A stretch of DNA of 54,565 nt from Bacteroidales bacterium (GTDB taxonomy: Bacteria; Bacteroidota; Bacteroidia; Bacteroidales; VadinHA17): NCBI GenBank assembly GCA_021157415.1, contig JAGGWN010000090.1, positions 1 through 54,565 on the forward strand, given 5' to 3'. Below are positions 35,364-44,795 of the stretch, in pieces (the first letter of the stretch is position 1; the number at the start of each line of letters is the position of its first letter). The notes beneath the pieces were generated by a model that worked only from the letters and a program-made list of their open reading frames with translations, searched no databases and was not told the DNA's origin. The position numbers were made by a program, and so were the translations under genes.

Positions 35364-35741
35364 CTACGCTTCTTTCTCTTCTTCTTTTTCTACTTTTAAA
35401 ACTTCCTTAATTGCTTTGTAGAAAGTTTCTTTCGGAATAGCTCCCAGTGCCATCTGTGGCGCCTCGCTTTTGGGACAAAACAACAACGAAGGGATACTGC
35501 GAATGCCAAAAACCGCAGCCAGCTCCTGCTGCGCTTCCGTATCCACTTTATAAAAGTTTACCTTCCCTTTATACTCCTCTGATAATTCCTCTATAATCGG
35601 AGCCACCATCTTGCACGGCTGACACCAATCTGCCCAAAAATCTATGATACAGGGTTTGTCTCCTTTAAAATTCCATTCCTGGTCTTTTGTGTAATCAAAA
35701 ACCCTTTCCTTAAATGTTTCAACTGTCAAATTTTCTGCCAT
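35364..35741 (-). CDS. Thioredoxin-like protein with WCQPC active site
   Basis: A 125-residue cytosolic thioredoxin-fold protein. The active site is DFWADWCQPCKMVAPI: the dithiol pair is intact but the usual Gly of WCGPC is Gln. The conserved cis-Pro loop follows in IRSIPSLLF. The N-terminal extension has a Trp-rich segment (DQEWNFKGDKPCIIDFWA) seen in other Bacteroidota thioredoxins, and the C-terminus is a charged Lys/Glu tail. It is monocistronic, with its own terminator. The Gln may shift the redox potential, but this is inference. General disulfide reduction is the expected role. Confidence 0.9.
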   Translation of the reverse strand: MAENLTVETFKERVFDYTKDQEWNFKGDKPCIIDFWADWCQPCKMVAPIIEELSEEYKGKVNFYKVDTEAQQELAAVFGIRSIPSLLFCPKSEAPQMALGAIPKETFYKAIKEVLKVEKEEEKEA

Positions 35742-35812
35742 TTTATTAATTTTATCTGTTTGTTATTTTAATTTGGAATGAATCAAAATACATGCCATTC
35801 ACAAATCAGGCG

Positions 35813-35820
35813 CAAAGATA
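35813..35820 (-). promoter_or_regulatory. Candidate -7 element (TATCTTTG) for thioredoxin
   Basis: It matches TANNTTTG on the minus strand, with a leader of about 65 nt to the ATG. No TTG is seen at the -33 distance. Confidence 0.35.
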
Positions 35821-35853
35821 ATTCTTTTATTTATAGAAACGATAAGTTTATTG

Positions 35854-35861
35854 TAATTTTG
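35854..35861 (+). promoter_or_regulatory. Candidate -7 element (TAATTTTG) for the CCA-adding enzyme
   Basis: It matches TANNTTTG, 41 bp before the ATG at 35903. The -33 region has only T-rich sequence. Confidence 0.35.
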
Positions 35862-35902
35862 TATGATTATTTGGCAAAAGCATTTGAACCTTTGATAAAA
35901 AT

Positions 35903-37381
35903 ATGGAAAAAAAACATATACCCGTCTTTCCCTATCCGGAGCATTGCCTGAATCTCCCTCTTTTCAGAATCATATCTAAGGTCAGTAAACAATTTAATGT
36001 TCCGGCATATGTAGTTGGAGGCTTTGTGAGGGATTGTGTGCTCAAAAGGGATAATCCTTCCATGGATATAGACATTGTAGTTGTAGGAAAAGGTATAGAG
36101 ATGGCCAGGGAAACGGCCCGGAAATTAACCCCCCGCCCCAAAGTAAGCATCTTCAGAAACTTTGGCACCGCCATGTTTCGTTATAAAAATATGGAGGTCG
36201 ACTTTGTGGGGGCAAGAAAGGAATCCTACCGGAAAGATTCCCGGAAGCCGGTTGTGGAAGATGGCTCGCTGGAGGACGATCAGAAAAGACGTGATTTTAC
36301 CATCAACGCCATGGCCATAGCTCTGCACCCCGCTTCCTACGGACAGTTTATTGATCCTTTTAACGGAATGAATGATCTGCAAAACAAAATCGTCAGGACT
36401 CCGCTTGATCCGAATATCACCTTCTCGGACGATCCGTTAAGGATGCTGCGAGCCATACGTTTTGCCACCCAGCTGCACTTCCGGATTGCCCCTGATGTGT
36501 TCGACGCCATGAAACAAAATCATGAAAGGATACGGATCGTCAGCATGGAAAGAATCGTGATCGAACTGAACAAAATCATGATGAGTAACAAACCTTCCAC
36601 CGGGTTTCTTCTGCTTGATCAATCAGGTTTGTTAAAAGATATTTTTCCTGAACTGGATGCCATGAAGGGAGTGGAAACACGCAATAACGTGCAACACAAA
36701 GATGTATTTCTGCATACCATACAGGTATTGGACAATATCAGCCGGAAAACAGATAACCTCTGGCTGCGGTGGGCAGCCCTGTTACACGATATTGCCAAAC
36801 CTGCCACCAAGAAATTCATCCAGGGCCAGGGCTGGACCTTTCATGGTCATGAATACCTCGGATCTAAAATGGTTCCGAAAATATTCAGAAGACTTAAATT
36901 GCCCATGAACGAAAAGATGAAATATGTCCAGAAACTGGTAGCCTTGCATCTTCGCCCTATCGCTCTCACCACCAACGAAGTCACTGACTCTGCCGTCCGG
37001 CGCCTGCTGTTTGAAGCCGGCAATGACATAGATGACCTGATGACCTTATGCGAAGCAGACATTACTTCTAAAAACGAAAAAAAAGTCAGACAACACCTGG
37101 AAAACTTTCAACTGGTCAGGGAAAAACTAAAAACCATCGAAGAAAAAGATGCGGTCCGCAATTTTCAACCCCCGGTAACAGGGCAGGACATCATGAAAAC
37201 TTTCGGGATACCTCCGTCCAGGAAGATCGGCATACTGAAAGATGCCATCAAGGAAGCTATCCTGGAAGGTACGATACGCAATGATCGCAAAGAGGCTTAC
37301 CTGTATATGATCGAACAGGCAGAAAAACTGGGCATGGAAGTAAAAAACAACCTGCTGGAAAAAGACAAAGATACTATCTGA
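35903..37381 (+). CDS. cca: CCA tRNA nucleotidyltransferase with HD domain
   Basis: It adds the 3' CCA to tRNAs, needed here because neither tRNA gene in the window encodes CCA. The 492 residues show the class II nucleotidyltransferase head with YVVGGFVRDCVL and the DxD site MDIDIVV, then RRDFTINAMAIAL and the nucleotide-selecting segment DDPLRMLRAIRFA. An HD phosphohydrolase domain with LLHDIAKPAT occupies the middle, and a helical tail ends the protein. Poly(A) polymerase is the main alternative, but Bacteroidota usually carry one enzyme of this type. Its last 8 bp overlap the convergent EEP gene. Confidence 0.9.
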   Translation: MEKKHIPVFPYPEHCLNLPLFRIISKVSKQFNVPAYVVGGFVRDCVLKRDNPSMDIDIVVVGKGIEMARETARKLTPRPKVSIFRNFGTAMFRYKNMEVDFVGARKESYRKDSRKPVVEDGSLEDDQKRRDFTINAMAIALHPASYGQFIDPFNGMNDLQNKIVRTPLDPNITFSDDPLRMLRAIRFATQLHFRIAPDVFDAMKQNHERIRIVSMERIVIELNKIMMSNKPSTGFLLLDQSGLLKDIFPELDAMKGVETRNNVQHKDVFLHTIQVLDNISRKTDNLWLRWAALLHDIAKPATKKFIQGQGWTFHGHEYLGSKMVPKIFRRLKLPMNEKMKYVQKLVALHLRPIALTTNEVTDSAVRRLLFEAGNDIDDLMTLCEADITSKNEKKVRQHLENFQLVREKLKTIEEKDAVRNFQPPVTGQDIMKTFGIPPSRKIGILKDAIKEAILEGTIRNDRKEAYLYMIEQAEKLGMEVKNNLLEKDKDTI

Positions 37382-38348
37382 CGTCCAGTTTCAGCAATAC
37401 CGGCAAGTGGTCGCTGAAGCCACCAGAATATCGCAAACCCGAATAGGTACGATAGGGAATATATCCCTGTTCCTTGTCCAGCAGAAAAGCAGGCCGAAAT
37501 ATTTGCACCTCCCGCACCGACCGGACAACTTCTTTTGATACCAAAAACTGATCAAACAGCCACCAGCGACGATTATAATACAGCGTCCCTTTTTTTCCCC
37601 GGTAGGCAGGCTTCATCAGGTTAATCAGATTTTCCCGGTCACACGTCATGGCCATAGATGCATCGGAAGGTTCGTCATTAAAATCGCCCATCACCAGGAT
37701 CTTCCGCACGTGCGAGATGTTTCTTACCGAATCGATGGCCCGCATGAGCACCCGCGCCGCCACCTGACGGTACGGTTCGCTTTCCAGATACCCTCCCAGA
37801 CGCGAAGGCCAGTGATTTACAAAACAAACCAGCGTGTCTGATCCTGCAACCAACAGAACAGAAAGGATATCCCGCGTTTTCTTTTGCGGATCATGCGAAA
37901 AATACACCGGGACCGCACGGGAGGAAAGTACGCAGACATGTTTCTTCCTGTAGAGCAATGCCACATCTATTCCCCTTTTGTCAGACGACTCATAATGAAT
38001 CACCCCGTAATCAAACTTCACAAAAGGAGTCTCTTCGGTCAGATAATGCAACACCCAGGCATTTTCTACTTCCGCCAACCCGATCAGATCCGGGGGGTCC
38101 CACTCCCCCGCCGCCATAAAAACCTTATACAGATGGTTGGCTTTCTGTTGGAAACGTTTCCAGTTCCAGTGCCTTGACCCGTCAGGGGTAAACTCATCAT
38201 CCAGAGTAAGCGAATCATCAAAGGGATCAAAATAATTTTCCGTATTGTAAAACATCACTACGGATAAATCCGGCTGGGAATATCCGGGTTTCCCGGCAAT
38301 ATATACCGGCATAAAAACCACCAAAATTATCAGAACTCTTCTATTCAC
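37374..38348 (-). CDS. Secreted endonuclease/exonuclease/phosphatase-family protein
   Basis: A 324-residue member of the EEP (DNase I-like) superfamily with a signal peptide (about 1-24), so it acts in the periplasm or outside. Catalytic motifs are visible: VMFYNTENYFDP (Asn and Glu metal site), VCFVNHWPSR, VMGDFNDEPSD and the C-terminal FSDHLPV with the Asp-His pair. Substrates in this family range from nucleic acids to phosphoesters and cannot be resolved here. Its start overlaps the 3' end of the upstream lipoprotein gene by 4 bp, implying coupled translation. Confidence 0.88.
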   Translation of the reverse strand: MNRRVLIILVVFMPVYIAGKPGYSQPDLSVVMFYNTENYFDPFDDSLTLDDEFTPDGSRHWNWKRFQQKANHLYKVFMAAGEWDPPDLIGLAEVENAWVLHYLTEETPFVKFDYGVIHYESSDKRGIDVALLYRKKHVCVLSSRAVPVYFSHDPQKKTRDILSVLLVAGSDTLVCFVNHWPSRLGGYLESEPYRQVAARVLMRAIDSVRNISHVRKILVMGDFNDEPSDASMAMTCDRENLINLMKPAYRGKKGTLYYNRRWWLFDQFLVSKEVVRSVREVQIFRPAFLLDKEQGYIPYRTYSGLRYSGGFSDHLPVLLKLDVR

Positions 38349-39781
38349 CTTGAAGATATCGAGTCAATACGTTCATACGCTCCGAGATCAGGATGGCCGT
38401 CCACCGTCCGGTCATTGCCGAGCAGATCGGCTGGCACCGTCATCCCGATCTGCAGATCACCTTTATCACGGGCAAAAGCAAGGGAGTCCAGCTGAAAATC
38501 ATAGTCAGCCTCCCGAACAAAACCGGGATCTTTATTAAAAAAAACAGTGTGATAATGCGTTGCATCACCATATTCCTCCGGATTTTTCACTTTCAGCAAA
38601 CAATGGTCAAAATAATACTGAAATCCCACTTCATCGGAATAAGAAGACAAACCCACCTCCGCATCCTTGTTCCCGTATATAATCATGTTCAGAAAATCAG
38701 CGCGTACCAGAGCTCCCGTAACAACGGAAGTATCCCCCACCTCCAAATGATAGTAATTTGTCAATAAAAGAGAAGGCGTTGTCCGGTTGGACCAGTTCCA
38801 GTAATTGGCAATGGTACAATGTACAAAACGATAGTTCCCGCCGGTGGTGAGCGACAATGCATACGATCCGCAATCGGCAACCACACAATTCTCGCTCCGT
38901 ATCCAGGCACCTACGCTGGAGATGCCGGCGAAAGTCATATGTTGTATGATTGTGTTGCTGATATGAAGGTCAGGAAAAGAATCAGCAGAATAAAAATTAC
39001 CCAGATGAACCCCATAGATCCCGTTCTGAATAACGGCATGATCTATCAGATTGTGGTTGCTCCCATTTAGAAAATAAATACCGCTCCACTGTCCCGGAAT
39101 ATCGTCATACATCTCTTCCTGCCTGTCACCCGAAAACAGCACCGGCTCTTTCCCCGTACCCTGAACAATCAGGGTGCCACTGACATAGATTGTAGAGTTA
39201 AAATGGCTGTATATCCGTACCCCGGGTTGTATGGTCAGGGTGTGTAACGTATCTACCATCATGGAATGAATGATCAGATAGGGTTTGTCATTCTCCCAGG
39301 TTTGAGTCTGTACAACCTGACCGTCCACCAGATGCACATCCTGACCCCATGCTACAAGATCTACATCCTGCTCCTTATTGTTCAGTCTGAACACCACCGA
39401 ATCCCGGACGAGCAAAGGCATATTGCCACCCAACGGATTAATGGTCACTTCTACAAAGACATACAAACTGTCACGGGGATTTATTTCAAGATCATCAACC
39501 TCCTTCCCGGCTACTCCGTCAACATTCAGCCTGTAAGGGGAAGAAGCGCCCCTGCCTAATCGCACAGAGCCTATCTTCAAAGGTTTATCATAGGGATTAT
39601 GCACCGTAAAATATCTTGTGGTCGAACCTATGGTTGTAAAAATGGTATCAAAAAATACCGTATCGGTCGAAAAACTTAACCGTACATCCGGACTGGTCAG
39701 AAAATCTTCTTTTTTACAGGAAAAAAGGATACTCCCCGCAATCAGAATGATCAATACCGTTATTTTTCCAAAATTATCCAT
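38345..39781 (-). CDS. Lipoprotein with right-handed beta-helix repeat
   Basis: A 478-residue SPII lipoprotein (lipobox LFSC, Cys22). Residues about 30-145 look like an Ig-like beta-sandwich (FDTIFTTIGSTTRYFTVHNPYDKPL). The rest (about 160-440) has pectate-lyase-like beta-helix rungs such as LIIHSMMVDTLHTLTIQPGV and HAVIQNGIYGVHLGN. A C-terminal tail LLGNDRTVDGHPDLGAYE resembles the ends of choice-of-anchor and polysaccharide-lyase-like proteins. No catalytic residues are recognisable, so binding or structural roles are possible. It is coupled to the EEP gene by a 4-bp overlap. Confidence 0.8.
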   Translation of the reverse strand: MDNFGKITVLIILIAGSILFSCKKEDFLTSPDVRLSFSTDTVFFDTIFTTIGSTTRYFTVHNPYDKPLKIGSVRLGRGASSPYRLNVDGVAGKEVDDLEINPRDSLYVFVEVTINPLGGNMPLLVRDSVVFRLNNKEQDVDLVAWGQDVHLVDGQVVQTQTWENDKPYLIIHSMMVDTLHTLTIQPGVRIYSHFNSTIYVSGTLIVQGTGKEPVLFSGDRQEEMYDDIPGQWSGIYFLNGSNHNLIDHAVIQNGIYGVHLGNFYSADSFPDLHISNTIIQHMTFAGISSVGAWIRSENCVVADCGSYALSLTTGGNYRFVHCTIANYWNWSNRTTPSLLLTNYYHLEVGDTSVVTGALVRADFLNMIIYGNKDAEVGLSSYSDEVGFQYYFDHCLLKVKNPEEYGDATHYHTVFFNKDPGFVREADYDFQLDSLAFARDKGDLQIGMTVPADLLGNDRTVDGHPDLGAYERIDSISSR

Positions 39782-39857
39782 CTGCGTTCATGATCCATAC
39801 AATATTCAGATATAAAGAATAACCCCACTCAGGACATCTTATTGCCTTTTCATCATA

Positions 39858-40889
39858 TTAGATAAAGTCTTGTTCCTGTAATCCGCTGAAAGCACGAATA
39901 CCTTTTATATAATAACGGTACACAATATTTTTTTTATACACCCCGAATATCGGTCCGTCTGATAATCCGGTGAGTTGTTTTCTCTTTTCCCGAAGCATTT
40001 TCATATGCCTCCAGAAAAAAACATGTGCTTTCCAGACTGCCAGATGATGCCGGAACTGTAATTCTGCCAGAAACTTCAGCGCTGCCACCCCATCCAGAAT
40101 CAATCTCACCAGCATTACTTTCCATAATCTTTCTTGTGGGAGATTTTTAAAAAGCAGAAAAAGATCATTCCTGAAATTCAGATAGGTTTTTCTGGGATTA
40201 ACCTCATTCAAAGAGGCCCCGCCCACATGGTACACAACACTGGCAGGAAGGGCAAACACCGTGTACCCGCTTCTTTGCATACGCCAACACAGATCTATCT
40301 CCTCCATATGAGCAAAAAAATCAGGGTCCAGCCCGCTTTGTTCATGATAAACATCAGCACGCACCATCATACAGGCTCCACTGGCCCAAAAGATCCGCAT
40401 CGGGGTATCATACTGCCCCCGGTCTTCCTCAATGGCATCAAATATCCGGCCTCGGCAGAAAGGATAACCAAACCGGTCGATAAAACCTCCCGCAGCCCCC
40501 GCATATTCGAACTTCTCTTTCTCCGTGTAGGATTTGATCTTGGGCATACACGCTCCCGCTTCCGGATGGTTATCCATAAAATCAATGAGCGGGTCCAGCC
40601 ATCCCCGGGTTACTTCTACATCCGAATTCAGCAAAAGATAATACCCGGCCTTGATTTGCTGCAACGCCCGGTTATATCCCCCGGCAAAACCATAATTCTC
40701 CCCCAATTCAATGACCCGGACAAGAGGGAAGCTCTCTTTGACAAAAGCAACCGACCCATCCTCCGACCCATTATCTGCAACAAAGATCTCTGTATCCTTC
40801 CGCTCACTATATTTAACCAACGTAGGGAGAAATTCCTTCAGGAGCTTTTCTCCATTCCAATTCAATATCACTATGGCAACTTTCGTCAT
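39858..40889 (-). CDS. GT2-family glycosyltransferase (rhamnosyltransferase-like)
   Basis: A 343-residue GT-A glycosyltransferase. It opens with MTKVAIVILNWNGEKLL, has the nucleotide-sugar site LLLNSDVEVTRGW and FWASGACMMVRADVY, and the catalytic-loop EEIDLCWRMQRSGYTV. This pattern matches dTDP-rhamnose or similar transferases acting on cell-surface glycans. The start is ATG 40889, where the family motif begins; an in-frame ATG at 40931 adds 14 unrelated residues. It is the last gene of a same-strand run beginning with phoH. Donor and acceptor are unknown. Confidence 0.87.
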   Translation of the reverse strand: MTKVAIVILNWNGEKLLKEFLPTLVKYSERKDTEIFVADNGSEDGSVAFVKESFPLVRVIELGENYGFAGGYNRALQQIKAGYYLLLNSDVEVTRGWLDPLIDFMDNHPEAGACMPKIKSYTEKEKFEYAGAAGGFIDRFGYPFCRGRIFDAIEEDRGQYDTPMRIFWASGACMMVRADVYHEQSGLDPDFFAHMEEIDLCWRMQRSGYTVFALPASVVYHVGGASLNEVNPRKTYLNFRNDLFLLFKNLPQERLWKVMLVRLILDGVAALKFLAELQFRHHLAVWKAHVFFWRHMKMLREKRKQLTGLSDGPIFGVYKKNIVYRYYIKGIRAFSGLQEQDFI

Positions 40890-40937
40890 GGAATAATTTT
40901 TATGCAACCAAAGATAACCGATATCCGGCACAGACCA

Positions 40938-41876
40938 CTACCCATCCTCTGCATTATCCTTAAGAAGCGGGGAAACCATTACTTTTTTCTTTTTAACATC
41001 TTTTATCCCATACTTCCATCTGCGGTGGGACCATAGCCAGTATTCCGGCTGTTCAATAATAAATCTTTCCAGCATCCTGACATGCTTTTCCGTAATGGCA
41101 TAGGGTTCCTCATTGTGCGGGTACAAACAACAATCGTGAAACTCCAGCTTATAATGTCCTCTCTTTTTTTTCTTCATCACCAGAAAAAAAACAGGATCAC
41201 CAAACTTTCTTGCAATCTTCTCAATGCCCATAAACACAGCTGTCTCCCGGTTCAAAAACCGGGTAAAATATTCCGTCTCAAAAGGCAAAGGCGACTGGTC
41301 TGCAATAAAATAGGACATAACAGGCAACCCCTGCCGATGATAGGCAAATATTCTCCGGTATACCTGGCTCATGGGCACTACCTCATCCGTCCAACGCATA
41401 CGGGCCCTCGTCAGCAACTTTTCAATCACTTTATCATGCAGAGGCTTATAGACAGCCATTACATAATAAGAAGTAGCCGCCGAAAAAGCATTGGCCCATT
41501 CCCAGTTTCCATAATGAGCGCTGGCAATAATACAATGAATTTTCTTCCGGTTCATCTCCTCAAAACGCCGATAATCATGGTTGGAAAACTCCACTCTTCG
41601 TTGCAGCTCCCGGGTGGACATATGGATCATCCGGACTCCCTCGACAATTAAATCACAGAGATGCCGATAAAACTTCCGCTCTATCTCCTGCCTTTCCCCA
41701 TCACTTTTCTCAGGGAATGCGTGGTAAAGATTTTCCCTGACAACAGCTCTCCTGTATCCCACCATGTGATATAGTACCAGAAAAAGAAAATCAGAAAAAA
41801 GATAATGCACGGGCGTAGGCAACCAGGCCACAGTCCAAAAGAAGCCATAAGCAAAATATGAAAGAAATGCTTTCAT
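40938..41876 (-). CDS. LpxL/HtrB-like lipid A acyltransferase-family protein
   Basis: A 312-residue membrane-associated acyltransferase of the lysophospholipid acyltransferase superfamily. The HX4D/E motif appears as HYGNWE (His121, Glu126) in IIASAHYGNWEWAN, and the second block reads RFLNRETAVFMGIEKIA. An N-terminal hydrophobic helix anchors it. In Bacteroidota these proteins acylate lipid A or related lipids. Its ATG overlaps the TGA of the inositol monophosphatase gene (TGATG), implying coupling. A glycosyltransferase gene follows after 48 bp. Confidence 0.88.
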   Translation of the reverse strand: MKAFLSYFAYGFFWTVAWLPTPVHYLFSDFLFLVLYHMVGYRRAVVRENLYHAFPEKSDGERQEIERKFYRHLCDLIVEGVRMIHMSTRELQRRVEFSNHDYRRFEEMNRKKIHCIIASAHYGNWEWANAFSAATSYYVMAVYKPLHDKVIEKLLTRARMRWTDEVVPMSQVYRRIFAYHRQGLPVMSYFIADQSPLPFETEYFTRFLNRETAVFMGIEKIARKFGDPVFFLVMKKKKRGHYKLEFHDCCLYPHNEEPYAITEKHVRMLERFIIEQPEYWLWSHRRWKYGIKDVKKKKVMVSPLLKDNAEDG

Positions 41877-42670
41877 CAGCTCCCGAGGTGCTCTCTGATA
41901 ATACCGGATATCTCTTCAAACACCCCGCTGGCAGCTGCAATAATCTCCCGGCCATACAGATAATCCTCTCCTCCCCGGAAATCCTGCACCTTCCCGCCGG
42001 CCCTCTTGACCAATAATGCACCGGCAGCCACATCCCAGGGACTCAGGTTGTACTCATAAAAGCCTTCGTATCTCCCACAAGCCACATAAGCCAGATCGGT
42101 AGCGGCCGAACCGAGACGTCTCACTCCCTGTGTCTCTAACATAAACTTTTTAAGTACTTCCATATACGGATCGATCCTGTTGAAATTTATAAAGGGAAAT
42201 CCTGTAGCCAGAAGAGTTCCGTTCAGGGAAGAGACTTTGCTTGTTTTTATCGCCTTCCCGTTGAGTGTCGGCATGCCCTCTCCGGCAACGGCAAACACTT
42301 CACGCATAGTGATCTCATATACCACCCCCAGTACCGTCTCATCGCCATGCTGCAAAGCAATACTCACAGCATAGGGGGGACTTCCATGAATAAAATTGGT
42401 AGTCCCGTCCAAAGGATCTATGATCCAGGTATATGGTTTTTCTTTCTGTTCCGTGGTTTTTTCCTCTGTAAGAAAACCACTCTCGGGCAATAAAGCCGAC
42501 AGATGCTTCACCAGCATCTGCTCCGACTCTTTATCTACCCGCGTTACATAATCATGTATTCCCTTTGATTGGATATCCCCGGCAGTAAGAACGTCGCGCT
42601 GAGACTTAATAAAAGTACCGGTTTCCACAGCGATTTCGATAGTAGGAGCAAGAAGAGAAGATATATCCAT
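41876..42670 (-). CDS. suhB: Inositol monophosphatase-family phosphatase
   Basis: A Mg-dependent phosphatase of the SuhB/IMPase family with 264 residues. Metal and catalytic motifs are intact: the Glu of FLTEEKT, then WIIDPLDGTTNFIHG, and the C-terminal SPWDVAAGALLVKRAGG. Substrates in bacteria include inositol-1-phosphate, fructose-1,6-bisphosphate, NADP and PAP, and are not determined by sequence. Placement between ppk1 and a lipid A-type acyltransferase gene, with a one-base overlap to the latter, suggests one transcript. The symbol denotes family only. Confidence 0.88.
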   Translation of the reverse strand: MDISSLLAPTIEIAVETGTFIKSQRDVLTAGDIQSKGIHDYVTRVDKESEQMLVKHLSALLPESGFLTEEKTTEQKEKPYTWIIDPLDGTTNFIHGSPPYAVSIALQHGDETVLGVVYEITMREVFAVAGEGMPTLNGKAIKTSKVSSLNGTLLATGFPFINFNRIDPYMEVLKKFMLETQGVRRLGSAATDLAYVACGRYEGFYEYNLSPWDVAAGALLVKRAGGKVQDFRGGEDYLYGREIIAAASGVFEEISGIIREHLGS

Positions 42671-42719
42671 GGTTACATTTTTTTCAGATCGGTTAAAAAA
42701 GCAAAGTTAAAAGATTATC

Positions 42720-44774
42720 TCAACCATTGTTGCTTAACAACCGGTACATTTTCATCTGGGCATCTATCCTAACTTTTTTCCCGTCTTGTTTATAAACATT
42801 GTTCAGCTCCTTATTGATGATCCGTGTTTTTACATTATCCTGAAGCTGAAGTTCCATAATCTTACGCAATTCAGCTTTCAACTGCTTGTCAAAAACAGGA
42901 CTGAATATCTCCACCCGGTGATCCAGGTTACGGGTCATCCAGTCCGCCGAACCGATATAATATTCTTCCTTGTTATCATTACAAAAGATCATAATTCGCG
43001 AATGCTCAAGGTATCTGCCCACCAGACTATATACTTCAATATTCTCACTCAATCCTTTCTCTCCCGGAATCAGGGAACAAATCCCTCGTATCAGTAAAGT
43101 TATCTTGACACCGGCCTGACTTGCCTTGTACAGGCGCATAATCATATCCTGATCCACTAAATTATTTAGCTTCATAAAAATATAGGCATCTTTCCCGTCC
43201 AACGCATGCCGCGTTTCCCGGTCCACAAGCAAACATAATTTCCTGCGCATAAAAACCGGAGAGGTCAGGAAATGCTGATATTGCACCGGAAGATACGGAC
43301 TCTCCAAAAACTTAAATACCTTTCCGGTATCCCTGACCAGTTCGGGATTGGCTGTCAACATCACGATGTCCACATACACATTGGCCGTCTCCTCGTTAAA
43401 ATTACCGGTGCTGATGCCTGCATAACGAGTGGTTTCCTTTCCTTTTTTCCGCGAAATGTACAACAACTTTGCATGCACCTTCAGCCCTCTGATGCCAAAA
43501 AAAACATTTGCCCCTGCTTCCTGCAGTTTTTTCGACCAGTAAATATTGGAAGCCTCATTGAAACGAGCCTGCAATTCAATGACCACGGTAACGTTTTTTC
43601 CGTTCTGACAGGCATTGATCAGCGTATTCATCACTTTCGAGTCATACGCTACACGGTAGGCAGTCATTTTAATCTCCGTAACATACGGATCAATGACCGC
43701 TTCACGCAATATATCCAGAAAATGACTAAAAGGATGATACGGAAAATGCAGAAAAAGATCCTTTTCCCGAATGGATTCCAGAATGCTTGTGTTTTTCCGG
43801 ATAGCAGGATGACTAATTTTAGGAATTTTTTTGTATTGTAACGACAGAGGTCCGATATTGGGAAACTTCATAAAGTCTTTGAAATTGTGGTATTTCCCTC
43901 CGGGGATAATATTATCCAGCACATCCAGTTCCAGTTTTTTGAGAATAAAATTAAGCAGATCCTTCGGGATTGCTTGATCATATACCAAACGTACCGGCTG
44001 TCCCTTCTTTCTTTCACTGATACCCTTGGTAATCTTCTCCAGAAAACTCTTGGACATATCATTGTCAATATCCAACTCCGCATCCCGGGTAATCTTAATC
44101 GTATGTGCCTCGAAATCATTAAAATGGTAAATAGAGAACACATCAGGCAGCCCGACACGTATCACATCATCCAGGATAATAATATATTTCTTCTTCCCGA
44201 TCGGAGGCAAAATAATGAAACGCCCCACTTCCCGGGCCGGCACTTCCATCAATGCGTATTGTTTCTTTATCTCCGGATTTTTACTGGTCAGTTTTATGGC
44301 CAGATAAATAGATTTGTCTTTCAATTGGGGGAACGGCTTCTCTGTATCAAGCATGATGGGATTCAACGCCGGAAGAACCTTGTCATGAAACACCTTGTGC
44401 AGATATTCCTCATGTTCTGCAGGAACACTGTGCTCATCAACCAGATAAATATTATGTCTTTTTAAAGCATCTATGATCCGGAAATAGATATTTTCAAATT
44501 CTTTCTGTTGTTCCAAAACGATCTGCTGGATCTGTTTCAGGATATGCTCAGGATTGCCCCCTATCAGTTTTTTAGCTTTAATATCCAGCTCTACCATCCT
44601 GCGCAAGGATGCCACCCTCACTTTGAAGAACTCATCCAGATTATCGGAAAAAATACCAAGAAAACGTAACCTTTCGATTAAGGGAACAGAAGGATCCCTG
44701 GCTTCCTGAAGAACACGATGGTTGAACGCCAGCCAACTAATCTCTCTGTTAACGATCCATTTTTCCTTGGCCAT
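42720..44774 (-). CDS. ppk1: Polyphosphate kinase 1
   Basis: It reversibly polymerises the gamma phosphate of ATP into inorganic polyphosphate at the membrane. At 684 residues it has the typical length and domain order: an N-terminal helical domain (IVNREISWLAFNHRVLQEA), a head domain, and two PLD-like C-terminal domains. The autophosphorylated His lies in KVHAKLLYISR, and a second active-site segment is LEHSRIMIFCND. ITLLIRGICSLIPG and TRNLDHRVEIFSPV are also standard. It is 21 bp after sixA and 49 bp before the IMPase gene, in a continuous minus-strand run. Confidence 0.97.
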   Translation of the reverse strand: MAKEKWIVNREISWLAFNHRVLQEARDPSVPLIERLRFLGIFSDNLDEFFKVRVASLRRMVELDIKAKKLIGGNPEHILKQIQQIVLEQQKEFENIYFRIIDALKRHNIYLVDEHSVPAEHEEYLHKVFHDKVLPALNPIMLDTEKPFPQLKDKSIYLAIKLTSKNPEIKKQYALMEVPAREVGRFIILPPIGKKKYIIILDDVIRVGLPDVFSIYHFNDFEAHTIKITRDAELDIDNDMSKSFLEKITKGISERKKGQPVRLVYDQAIPKDLLNFILKKLELDVLDNIIPGGKYHNFKDFMKFPNIGPLSLQYKKIPKISHPAIRKNTSILESIREKDLFLHFPYHPFSHFLDILREAVIDPYVTEIKMTAYRVAYDSKVMNTLINACQNGKNVTVVIELQARFNEASNIYWSKKLQEAGANVFFGIRGLKVHAKLLYISRKKGKETTRYAGISTGNFNEETANVYVDIVMLTANPELVRDTGKVFKFLESPYLPVQYQHFLTSPVFMRRKLCLLVDRETRHALDGKDAYIFMKLNNLVDQDMIMRLYKASQAGVKITLLIRGICSLIPGEKGLSENIEVYSLVGRYLEHSRIMIFCNDNKEEYYIGSADWMTRNLDHRVEIFSPVFDKQLKAELRKIMELQLQDNVKTRIINKELNNVYKQDGKKVRIDAQMKMYRLLSNNG

Positions 44775-44795
44775 AATATTCCTCCTGTTATCCGG

